Shown: in pieces, positions 25,880 through 32,406 of the stretch
Position numbering within the stretch: the first letter of the stretch is position 1
Layout: each line of letters opens with the position of its first letter
NCBI GenBank assembly: GCA_021300535.1
Contig: JAJTED010000073.1
Location: 1-32,406, forward strand
Length of the DNA: 32,406 bases
Source: Planctomycetaceae bacterium
Lineage (GTDB): Bacteria; Planctomycetota; Planctomycetia; Pirellulales; UBA1268
Reading direction: 5' to 3'
Notes under the pieces: generated by a model
What the model saw: only the letters and a program-made list of their open reading frames with translations
Databases searched by the model: none
Told to the model about the DNA's origin: nothing
Position numbers and translations under genes: made by a program

Positions 25880-25909
25880 TTGCACGCGCCGTCAATGCGA
25901 ACGTATTCT
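25880..25909 (+). promoter_or_regulatory. Possible promoter of the Tyr/Ala-rich secreted protein
   Basis: TTGCAC at 25880-25885, 18 bases, then TATTCT at 25904-25909. An inverted repeat with 8-bp arms (TTGACGGC at 25869-25876, GCCGTCAA at 25888-25895) covers the -35 region and could be an operator. Confidence 0.4.
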
Positions 25910-26000
25910 CGTTGGAGAGCAGGCGACCGGCGGCGGCGATTGTCACGCCCCACGGTTCGTCGCTCGCGAGTCCCGCGTTCGGGACGCTGAAAGGATCGCC

Positions 26001-26480
26001 ATGAGCCGGTTCAGTCGCAGCATGCTGTTTGTCGCCGTGGCCGCCGTGGCCGTGACTACGGCCGCGGAAGCCTCCGCCCAGGTCGTGTACTACCAGGCCT
26101 ACCGTCCCGTCGTCGCAGCAGCGCCGATGGTCGCGGCGCCCGTCGTCGCCGCGCCGGCCTACGTCGCCAATTACGTGCCGGCCGGCAACTACGCCGCGGT
26201 CACCGCCTTCTCGCCGCCGGTCTACGCCGCGCCGGTAGAAGTGGGGGTTCGCACCGCTTACGCGCCGGTCGTGGCACCGCCCGTGGCCGTGACCTCCTTC
26301 TATGCCCCGGCTCCGGCCTACGCGGCCACGACCGCGTATTACGCGCCGCCCGTGGCGGCCCCGGTCGTCGCCGCGCCAGTGACGGCCTATTACGCGCCGG
26401 CCGTGGTCGCCCCGGTCTACCGCCGCGGCCTGTTCGGCGTGTACCGGCCCGTGCGGACCGCCTACTACATTCCCTACTGA
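26001..26480 (+). CDS. Secreted low-complexity Tyr/Ala/Val/Pro-rich protein
   Basis: The 159-aa product starts with a signal peptide (MSRFSRSMLFVAVAAVAV..., cleavage after the ASA near residue 26). The mature part is almost only Ala, Val, Pro and Tyr, with loose repeats such as APVVAAPV and TAYYAPP. It ends in a conserved-looking RRGLFGVYRPVRTAYYIPY block. Short Tyr-rich proteins of this kind are frequent in planctomycetes and may belong to the cell surface or matrix, but their function is unknown. A purine-rich AAGGA stands seven bases before the ATG. The composition resembles that of some insect cuticle proteins, most likely by convergence. It is divergent from the MFS/acyltransferase gene. 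Confidence 0.78.
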   Translation: MSRFSRSMLFVAVAAVAVTTAAEASAQVVYYQAYRPVVAAAPMVAAPVVAAPAYVANYVPAGNYAAVTAFSPPVYAAPVEVGVRTAYAPVVAPPVAVTSFYAPAPAYAATTAYYAPPVAAPVVAAPVTAYYAPAVVAPVYRRGLFGVYRPVRTAYYIPY

Positions 26481-26520
26481 TGCGGGCATCCTGTCGGGCC
26501 TCGCGTTTCCCGGCCGTTTC

Positions 26521-26548
26521 TTGACCCCCCGCGCCCCCTCCCTATAGT
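26521..26548 (+). promoter_or_regulatory. Likely sigma70 promoter of the carotenoid cluster
   Basis: TTGACC at 26521-26526, 16 bases, then TATAGT at 26543-26548. This is close to consensus and stands about 50 bases upstream of the first carotenoid gene, in the gap after the Tyr/Ala-rich gene. Confidence 0.68.
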
Positions 26549-26599
26549 ACGGGCGTCCGCGCGAGCCGCGGGTGACGTCGGGCTGACGGAAGGGCGCGG

Positions 26600-28150
26600 A
26601 TGACGCGGACGGTCAATATCATCGGTGCCGGGCCCGGCGGACTGGCCTCCGCCATGCTCCTGGCCCGGGCCGGCGTCCGCGTGCGGGTCTTCGAGCGGCT
26701 CGACGTTCCCGGCGGTCGCACGAGCACCATTTCCACGCCGGACGGTTTCCGGTTCGACCTCGGGCCGACGTTCTTCCTCTATCCGCGGGTCCTCGAGGAC
26801 ATCTTCACGGCCTGCGGCTATGACCTCCGTCGTGAGGTGGAGATGGTGCGGCTCGACCCGCAGTATCGCCTCGTCTTCGGGGCCGGCGGCGAACTCCTCG
26901 CCACGCCCGACGTGGCCCGGATGGAGGCCGAGGTGTCGCGGCTCTCGCCCGCGGATCGCGGCTCGTTCACCCGGTTCATGGAGGCCACCCGCGAGAAGTT
27001 CACCCGCTTCGCGCCGTTCCTGGAGCAGCCGTTCGAGAGTTGGATGGACCTCGCCAGTCCCGACCTGCTCAAGCTGATGCCGATCCTCAAGCCGTGGCGG
27101 AGCCTCGACACGGAACTCGGCACCTTCTTCTCCGACGAGCGAATTCGGCTGGCCTTTACCTTCCAGTCGAAATACCTCGGCATGTCGCCGTTTCGGTGCC
27201 CGAGCCTGTTCTCGATCCTCTCGTTCCTGGAGTACGAGCACGGCGTCTATCACCCGATCGGCGGCTGCGGGGCCGTGAGCAACGCCATGGCCCGGATCGC
27301 GCAGGCCATGGGCGTGGAGATCCGCTATGGCGAGCCGGTCGAGGGGCTGGAGTTCGCCGGCCGCCGGATCACCGCCGTCCGCACCGCCGCGGGCACGCAT
27401 CCGGCCGACGCCACGGTCGTCAACGCCGACTTCGCCCGGAGCATGACCCGGCTCGTGCCCGACCGGCTGCGGCGCCGCTGGAGCGACAAGAAGATCGCCT
27501 CGCGGCGGTTCTCCTGCTCCACGTTCATGCTCTATCTGGGCATCGACGGCCGCTACGACGACGTGGCCCATCACAACATCTACCTCTCGGCCGACTACCG
27601 GGAAAACCTGGCCGACATCGAGCACCGGCACGTCCTGTCGCGCGACCCGTCGATGTACGTGCAGAACGCATCGATCACCGATCCCACGCTCGCCCCGCGG
27701 GGCATGAGCACGCTGTATCTCCTGATTCCGGTCACGCACCGGCACCCGAACGTCGATTGGCGGCGGGAGGGGCCGCGGTATCGCGAGGTGGCCCTCGACC
27801 AGATGGAGCGGATCGGGATCCGCGGGATTCGGGAGCGGATTCGGTACGAAAAGATGCTCACGCCCGACGACTGGCAGGAGAGCTACGAGATCTACCGCGG
27901 CGCCACGTTCAACCTCTCCCACGACCTCGGCCAGATGCTGCACATGCGGCCGCACAACCGGTTCGAGGACGTGGAGCGGATGTACCTCGTGGGGGGCGGC
28001 ACGCATCCGGGCAGCGGCCTGCCTGTGATCTACTCGTCGGCGCGGATCACGACCGATCTCCTGCTCCAGGATCTGGGTGTCGGCCCGGCGGCCGTCGCGG
28101 AGCGTCCGGTCGCGAGTCGCGCCCGGGGTCAGGAGCCGGCCGCGGTCTGA
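26600..28150 (+). CDS. Carotenoid desaturase/oxidase, CrtI/CrtN-type FAD protein
   Basis: The 516-aa flavoprotein starts with the dinucleotide-binding motif IIGAGPGGLASAMLLARAG (residues 5-23) and the GGRTSTI motif of the phytoene-desaturase family. It ends with the family's FAD-binding signature LVGGGTHPGSGLPVI near residue 475. CrtN/CrtI enzymes desaturate polyene precursors; CrtP-type paralogues oxidise the end groups. Together with the next gene it makes the paralogue pair known from C30 (squalene-route) carotenoid pathways described in planctomycetes and staphylococci. Which of the two is the desaturase cannot be read from motifs. The ATG at 26600 leaves a 50-base leader after the promoter. 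The next gene starts 42 bp downstream. Confidence 0.88.
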   Translation: MTRTVNIIGAGPGGLASAMLLARAGVRVRVFERLDVPGGRTSTISTPDGFRFDLGPTFFLYPRVLEDIFTACGYDLRREVEMVRLDPQYRLVFGAGGELLATPDVARMEAEVSRLSPADRGSFTRFMEATREKFTRFAPFLEQPFESWMDLASPDLLKLMPILKPWRSLDTELGTFFSDERIRLAFTFQSKYLGMSPFRCPSLFSILSFLEYEHGVYHPIGGCGAVSNAMARIAQAMGVEIRYGEPVEGLEFAGRRITAVRTAAGTHPADATVVNADFARSMTRLVPDRLRRRWSDKKIASRRFSCSTFMLYLGIDGRYDDVAHHNIYLSADYRENLADIEHRHVLSRDPSMYVQNASITDPTLAPRGMSTLYLLIPVTHRHPNVDWRREGPRYREVALDQMERIGIRGIRERIRYEKMLTPDDWQESYEIYRGATFNLSHDLGQMLHMRPHNRFEDVERMYLVGGGTHPGSGLPVIYSSARITTDLLLQDLGVGPAAVAERPVASRARGQEPAAV

Positions 28151-28192
28151 CGCGGCAGCGATGTTCACGATGTCCAGCGGAAGGAACGCACG

Positions 28193-29698
28193 ATGACGAA
28201 AGCCCGCGACGAGAACCGGGTGGTGGTGGTCGGCAGCGGCCTCGGTGGCCTGGCGGCCGCCTGCACGCTCGCGGCCCGCGGCTACGCCGTCACGCTCTGC
28301 GAAAAGAACGCCTGGGTGGGGGGCAAGGCCGCCGTCATCGACGAACAGGGCTTCCACTTCGACATGGGGCCCACGATCCTGACCATTCCCCGGGTGCTGA
28401 AGCGGATCTGGGCGGAGGCCGGCCGCGAGCTTGAATCGGCCCTCGACCTGGTGCCCGACGTGCGGGCCATGCAGGCGACGCTCGACGAATACTCCCCTGG
28501 CAGCGGCGCGGGGGCCGGCTACGGCCGGTTCATGGACCTCTCGCGGCGGCTGCATCGCCTGTCGGAGGAGTTCTTCTTCTGGCGGAGCGTGGGCGGCATG
28601 GCCGACATGATCAACGTCCGCCAGAGCCTGTCGGTCGGGTTCCTCAAGGAGCTGATCGGGATGCGGCCCGGGCACAGCGTGGCCGGTACGGTGCGGTCAT
28701 TCGTGCCGGACGAGCGGGCCGCCCAGATGCTCGACCACTACACGCAGTACGTGGGCAGCTGCCCCGAGCAGTCGCCGGCCGTGCTTTGCGGCATCGCCCA
28801 CATGCAGTCGCACGACGGCGTCTGGTATCCCCGCGGCGGCACGGGCGCGGTGCCGCGGGCGCTGGCCAATCTCGCCGTCGACCTCGGCGTGGACATCCGC
28901 ACGAAAACCCCGGTGCGGCGGATTCTCGTCGAGGGGGGCCGCGTCCGCGGCGTGGAGACCGCCGCTGGCGAGACGATCAGGGCCGGTGCGGTCGTCAGCA
29001 ACTCCGACAGCGTGCGGACGCACCGTGAACTGGTGGACGGGCAGCCGAGCCGGCGGTTCCTCGGCCGCCGCAAGTACGAGCCGGCCTGCTCGGGCGTCGT
29101 CCTCTACCTCGGCCTCGACAAGCGGTACGAGCAGCTGATCCACCACAACTTCGTCTTCTCGCGGGACCCCCACGAGGAGTTCGAGGCGATCTACCACCGC
29201 GGTGAGCCCGCCCCGGATCCCACCTGCTACGTCTGCGCCCCGGCGGTCACCGAGCCCGAGGTCGCCATCCCCGGCGGCGAGGCGCTGTACGTGCTCGTCC
29301 ACACGCCCTACCTGCGGCCGCACCACGACTGGTCGAAGATGCTGCCGCAGTATCGCAAGACGATCATTCGCAAGCTCGAGGAGACCGCCGGCATGAAGGA
29401 TCTCGAGCGGCATATCGTCTTCGAACGCGCGCTCACCCCGCAGGACATCAACGATCGCTACCACGTCCTCGACGGCGCGATCTACGGGCTGGCGAGCCAC
29501 GGCAAGTATCTCGGCGCCTTCAAGCCGGCCAATCGCTCGCCCGACGTGGAGGGCCTGTACCTGGCCGGCGGCTCGGCCCATCCGGGGCCGGGCATGCCGA
29601 TGGTGATGATGTCGGGCTGGATCGCGGCCGACTGCGTCGACCAGGACAAGATCGTCGCCCAGTCCGGGCCCGCCGCCCGGGCCGCCGTGGCGGTGTGA
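28193..29698 (+). CDS. Second carotenoid desaturase/oxidase of the CrtI/CrtN type
   Basis: The 501-aa protein is a paralogue of the previous gene, with VVVVGSGLGGLAAACTLAARG at residues about 10-30 (Rossmann motif), WVGGKAAVIDEQGFHFDMGP, and the C-terminal LAGGSAHPGPGMPMVM FAD motif near 462. It acts on C30 or C40 carotenes, either as desaturase (CrtN) or as terminal oxidase (CrtP). Overall motif spacing differs from that of its neighbour, so the two are not recent duplicates. Its stop codon lies inside a short hairpin (29693-29698/29705-29710) that could protect or end the message. The acyltransferase follows after a 423-bp gap. Confidence 0.87.
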   Translation: MTKARDENRVVVVGSGLGGLAAACTLAARGYAVTLCEKNAWVGGKAAVIDEQGFHFDMGPTILTIPRVLKRIWAEAGRELESALDLVPDVRAMQATLDEYSPGSGAGAGYGRFMDLSRRLHRLSEEFFFWRSVGGMADMINVRQSLSVGFLKELIGMRPGHSVAGTVRSFVPDERAAQMLDHYTQYVGSCPEQSPAVLCGIAHMQSHDGVWYPRGGTGAVPRALANLAVDLGVDIRTKTPVRRILVEGGRVRGVETAAGETIRAGAVVSNSDSVRTHRELVDGQPSRRFLGRRKYEPACSGVVLYLGLDKRYEQLIHHNFVFSRDPHEEFEAIYHRGEPAPDPTCYVCAPAVTEPEVAIPGGEALYVLVHTPYLRPHHDWSKMLPQYRKTIIRKLEETAGMKDLERHIVFERALTPQDINDRYHVLDGAIYGLASHGKYLGAFKPANRSPDVEGLYLAGGSAHPGPGMPMVMMSGWIAADCVDQDKIVAQSGPAARAAVAV

Positions 29699-30121
29699 CG
29701 CGGATCACACTTGATGCTCGCGCACCACCCGCTTTCGCTGAACCAGGGCAAGGGAGGATTTGTCCGTGTCCCGGGAGCCGGCGTGGCTGACCAGCGCAGC
29801 CCCGGAGGGCGAAGCGCAGGCAGCCTCGAGAGAGCGGAGGCCCGGAAGGCCGGAGCGAACGTTCGGCGATGGGGCATGGGCAACCCCGACCGGTGAAACA
29901 CGCAAGGCTCAAGTGTGAGTCGGATGAGGCAGGCCGGATTCGGAGCCGGCGGTGGCCTGCGGCCGCTTCGCGGCTCCTGCGGATTGTCGCCGGCGGACTT
30001 TGTCAACATCCGGCTCCATGACGATGGAAGATCCTGTGGCGGAGACAAAGTTCACCGGCTCTTGCGCGGGCCCCCGACCGGCTCCGCCGCCAGCATCCAG
30101 ACCGCGGAAGAGACCGTAGGC
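29699..30121 (+). other. Structured 423-bp gap in the carotenoid cluster
   Basis: No convincing gene lies here; a frame that extends the acyltransferase upstream to 29915 has no family similarity. The stretch 29760-29930 is purine-rich and full of short complementary blocks. Among them are GGCCCGGAAGGCC, and a GGGG...CCCC hairpin near 29874-29890 followed by GTGAAACACGCAAGGC. It looks like structured RNA and recalls domain I of bacterial group II introns, but I cannot confirm this by eye. A relic of an inserted element or a long structured leader are the alternatives. Confidence 0.35.
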
Positions 30122-30973
30122 ATGCACACCGTCGACCGCGATCAGCACGAGAAGCGAGAGGGAGAGGAACTGCCCCCTTTCTCGCGGCCGATTCATGGCT
30201 GGTTCATGTGGTACGTGCGGCGGTACCTGAAGCGACACTTCCATGCGGTGCGGCTGCTCGCCGGGCAGGGCGGGGTGGCCGACAGGCCGGCGCTAGCCGG
30301 GGAGCCGGTCGTCTTCTACTCCAATCATCCGGGCTGGTGGGATCCGCTCACGTTCTTGTTCGTGGGCCAGGCGCTGTTTCCCGACCGCATGGTCTACGGG
30401 CCGATCGACGCCGCGGCGCTGGGGAAATACAAGTTCCTGGAGCGGATCGGATTCCTTGGCATCGAGCCGGGCACGTGGCGTGGGTCGGCGCGGTTCTTGC
30501 GCATGGCCCGCGCTGCGGCGCGGCGGACCGACGTGATCTTCTGGATTACCGCACAGGGACAGTTCACCGACCCGCGGGTGCGGCCGCTCGTGATCCGGCC
30601 CGGCGTCGGCCACGCCGTGGCCGCCATGCCCCGGGGGCTCGTCGTGCCGCTGGCCGTCGAGTATCCGTTCTGGAACGAGCGCTGCCCCGAGGCGGTCGCG
30701 GCCTTCGGTCCCGCGCTCTGCGTCGCCGATGCGCCGGGCCGGTCGCCGGAGGAGTGGACGGCCGTGCTCGAGCGGACGCTCGAGGCCACGCAGGACCGGC
30801 TCGCGGCGGCCTCGCTGGCCCGCGACCCCGCGGCGTTCAGCACGCTGCTTTCCGGCCGCGTCGGGGTCGGCTTCGCCTACGACACGATCCGCCGCGCCAA
30901 GGCCTGGCTGCGGGGTGAGCGGTTCGACGCCGCGCACGGCGGCTTGGCCCGGGCTGGCAAGGGGCCACGATGA
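30122..30973 (+). CDS. PlsC-like acyltransferase of the carotenoid cluster
   Basis: The 283-aa protein has the glycerolipid-acyltransferase block I as NHPGWWD (HX4D, near residue 65) and a block III-like ITAQGQFTDPRVRP near 145 in place of the usual EGTR. Block II, RIGFLGIEPGT, lies near 105. Between two carotenoid oxidoreductases and a GT2 glycosyltransferase it probably acylates the sugar of a glycosylated carotenoid, like CrtO in staphyloxanthin synthesis, though it belongs to the PlsC fold. I chose the ATG at 30122 (MHTVDRDQ...); an extension to 29915 covers the structured gap. Its stop overlaps the next start as ATGA, so the two are coupled. Confidence 0.8.
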   Translation: MHTVDRDQHEKREGEELPPFSRPIHGWFMWYVRRYLKRHFHAVRLLAGQGGVADRPALAGEPVVFYSNHPGWWDPLTFLFVGQALFPDRMVYGPIDAAALGKYKFLERIGFLGIEPGTWRGSARFLRMARAAARRTDVIFWITAQGQFTDPRVRPLVIRPGVGHAVAAMPRGLVVPLAVEYPFWNERCPEAVAAFGPALCVADAPGRSPEEWTAVLERTLEATQDRLAAASLARDPAAFSTLLSGRVGVGFAYDTIRRAKAWLRGERFDAAHGGLARAGKGPR

Positions 30974-32121
30974 GTTCCGACGTGATCGGCATCCTGGTCG
31001 GCGCGGGCCTGGCGCTGGCGGCCCTGCCCGCGGTGCTCACGCTGGCCAATCTGCGGGCGTTCGCGCCGCCGCCTCCGCCGCCGGCTGGCGCTCCGCCGCA
31101 GGTGTCGGTGCTCGTGCCGGCCCGCAACGAGGCAGCCGCCATCGGCCGGCTGTGCCGCGACGTGCTGGCGAGCGCGGGGGTCGATCTGGAACTGGTGATC
31201 CTCGATGACGCGAGCGAAGACGGCACGGCGGCCATCGTGCGGGAGATCACGGCGGCCGATCCCCGCGTGCGGCTCGTCTCCGGGAAGCCGCTGCCGGCCG
31301 GCTGGTGCGGCAAGCAGCATGCCTGCTGGCAGCTCGCCCAGGCCGCGCGGCACGACACGTGGGTGTTTCTCGACGTCGACGTGTCCCCCACGGCCGACGC
31401 CGTGGCGCGGGCCGTGGCGTTTCTCGACGCCTCTGGTGCGGAGCTCGGCAGCGGCTTTCCGCGGCAGCGGACCACGTGCCTGCTCGACTGGCTGCTGCTG
31501 CCCCTGATTCACTTCATCCTCCTCGGCTTTCTGCCGCTGGCCCGCAGCCGCCAGGACAACGCGGCCGGCATGGCGGCCGGCTGCGGCCAGTTCTTCGTCA
31601 CGCGGCGGTCCGCCTACGAACGGGCGGGGGGGCACGCGGCCATCCGGGCCTCGCTCCACGACGGCGTGAAGCTGCCGCGGGCCTACCGCCGTGCAGGCCT
31701 GAAGACCGACATTTTCGACGCCACCGCCGTCGCGTCCTGCCGGATGTACGAGCGCAGCGCCGACGTCTGGCGCGGGCTTTCCAAGAACGCCACCGAGGGG
31801 ATCGGCGGCCCGGGCACGATCGTGCCGTTCACGCTCCTGCTGGCCGGCGGCCAGATCCTGCCGGTCGTGCTCGTGGCGGTCGGGCTCACCACCGGCTGGC
31901 GTGACTGGCCCGCGTGGGCGCCAGCCGTGGCGGTCGTCGCCGCCGGGCTGGTCTGGCTGCCCCGGTTCCTGGAAGCGGCCCGCTTCCGTCAGAGCGTCAC
32001 CAGCGCCATCGCCCATCCACTGGGCGTCGCTGTGTTCCTCGCGATCCAGTGGACGGCGCTGACGAGGAAACTGCTCGGCCTGCACACTTCATGGCGCGGC
32101 CGCAGCCTGGTGCCGCAGTAG
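30970..32121 (+). CDS. GT2-family glycosyltransferase, CrtQ-like
   Basis: The 383-aa membrane protein begins with one hydrophobic segment (residues 5-28) and then a GT-A domain: VSVLVPARNEAAAIGRL at about 45-61, ILDDASEDGT, and the DxD-type FLDVDVSPT near 137. Further membrane segments follow at about 180-195 and 285-345. The layout resembles CrtQ, which glycosylates the carboxylated C30 carotenoid in staphyloxanthin synthesis. Context supports transfer of a sugar to a carotenoid acid. It is the last gene of the cluster and overlaps the acyltransferase by four bases. A generic glycolipid transferase is the alternative. Confidence 0.82.
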   Translation: MSSDVIGILVGAGLALAALPAVLTLANLRAFAPPPPPPAGAPPQVSVLVPARNEAAAIGRLCRDVLASAGVDLELVILDDASEDGTAAIVREITAADPRVRLVSGKPLPAGWCGKQHACWQLAQAARHDTWVFLDVDVSPTADAVARAVAFLDASGAELGSGFPRQRTTCLLDWLLLPLIHFILLGFLPLARSRQDNAAGMAAGCGQFFVTRRSAYERAGGHAAIRASLHDGVKLPRAYRRAGLKTDIFDATAVASCRMYERSADVWRGLSKNATEGIGGPGTIVPFTLLLAGGQILPVVLVAVGLTTGWRDWPAWAPAVAVVAAGLVWLPRFLEAARFRQSVTSAIAHPLGVAVFLAIQWTALTRKLLGLHTSWRGRSLVPQ

Positions 32122-32223
32122 GGCGCAACTCGCAACTCTCGCACCGCCGCTACAGGCATCCGGTTGCGAACGTTGTTTTGCAGATCCTTTGCATCGGGAA
32201 TCGGTCTCGTCACCCGTCCAAGA

Positions 32224-32377
32224 AGCCCCGGGTGGCAACCCGGGGACACCGGGCATGAACACCACCCCGCCATCCATGCCGGAAGACGGCAGGCACATCT
32301 CTGGTTCGAACCCACGCCGCATGGCACGCGGGAAGGTGGGCCACCCGGAGTCCCCCGGCTCCCGCCGGGGGCTTTTT
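32224..32377 (+). repeat. Hairpin-element cluster D: single full unit
   Basis: One complete unit: h1 (32226-32233/32238-32245, loop GGCA), spacer, then h2 (32352-32359/32364-32371, loop TCCC) followed by CTTTTTGTGG. It is 146 bp from stem to stem, the same length as in clusters A and B. It lies about 100 bp after the glycosyltransferase stop, at the end of the carotenoid cluster. Confidence 0.85.
32352..32377 (+). terminator. Likely intrinsic terminator of the carotenoid cluster
   Basis: The h2 hairpin (8-bp G/C stem, 4-base loop) is directly followed by CTTTTTG on the plus strand, which fits a rho-independent terminator for the genes ending at 32121. Confidence 0.5.
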
Positions 32378-32406
32378 GTGGACGGCGTTACGCGGTTTTT
32401 TTGTGG

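Noticed and set aside
26474..28675. 733-codon minus-strand frame opposite the first carotenoid genes
   Set aside because: Antisense shadow of two conserved flavoproteins; the His/Arg/Glu/Pro-rich product resembles no family.
32300..32315. GGTTCGAACCC in cluster D, like a tRNA T arm
   Set aside because: No acceptor, D or anticodon stems surround it, and the same place in other element copies is not conserved as a T arm.

Overview
This window looks like a chromosomal segment of a high-GC planctomycete, probably of the Pirellulales type. That placement is inferred from gene content: an archaeal/eukaryal-type ProRS, a DUF1573 protein, a metallophosphoesterase-like/tetraheme cytochrome fusion, an endonuclease III-like protein next to rbfA, a squalene-route-like carotenoid cluster, and many copies of a GC-rich intergenic hairpin repeat.

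Layout. Positions 1-105 are the 3' end (domains V and VI) of a group II intron that enters from the left. A tandem pair of intergenic hairpin repeats follows (321-653). Next come a YhaM-like HD exonuclease (minus) and, divergently, proS. The proS frame has no stop codon and stays open into a secreted-protein gene that has its own ribosome binding site and signal peptide. An ECF sigma factor, a small membrane protein, a DUF1573 protein and the cytochrome fusion complete this plus-strand block (to 8156).

From 8521 to 25757 nearly everything is on the minus strand. Read in the direction of transcription it is: an MFS/acyltransferase fusion with a decayed adenylation domain, tRNA-Arg(ACG), a repeat cluster, ruvC, a possible small repeat-peptide ORF, ruvA, ruvB, rpmF, fabD, fabG, acpP, fabF, a broken second ketosynthase, nusA, infB, rbfA, an endonuclease III-like protein with lysine/alanine-rich tails, and yebC. 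This joins Holliday-junction processing, fatty-acid synthesis, and transcription and translation genes in head-to-tail order.

From 26001 the plus strand resumes with a Tyr/Ala/Val/Pro-rich secreted protein. After a good sigma70-type promoter (26521-26548) comes a four-gene carotenoid cluster: two CrtI/CrtN-type FAD enzymes, a PlsC-like acyltransferase and a GT2 glycosyltransferase. This set fits synthesis of a glycosylated, acylated carotenoid. The window ends in another copy of the hairpin repeat.

The most interesting observations are the 146-bp inverted-hairpin (REPIN-like) element family, the loss of the proS stop codon, the ketosynthase gene that lost its active-site segment, and the group II intron end.
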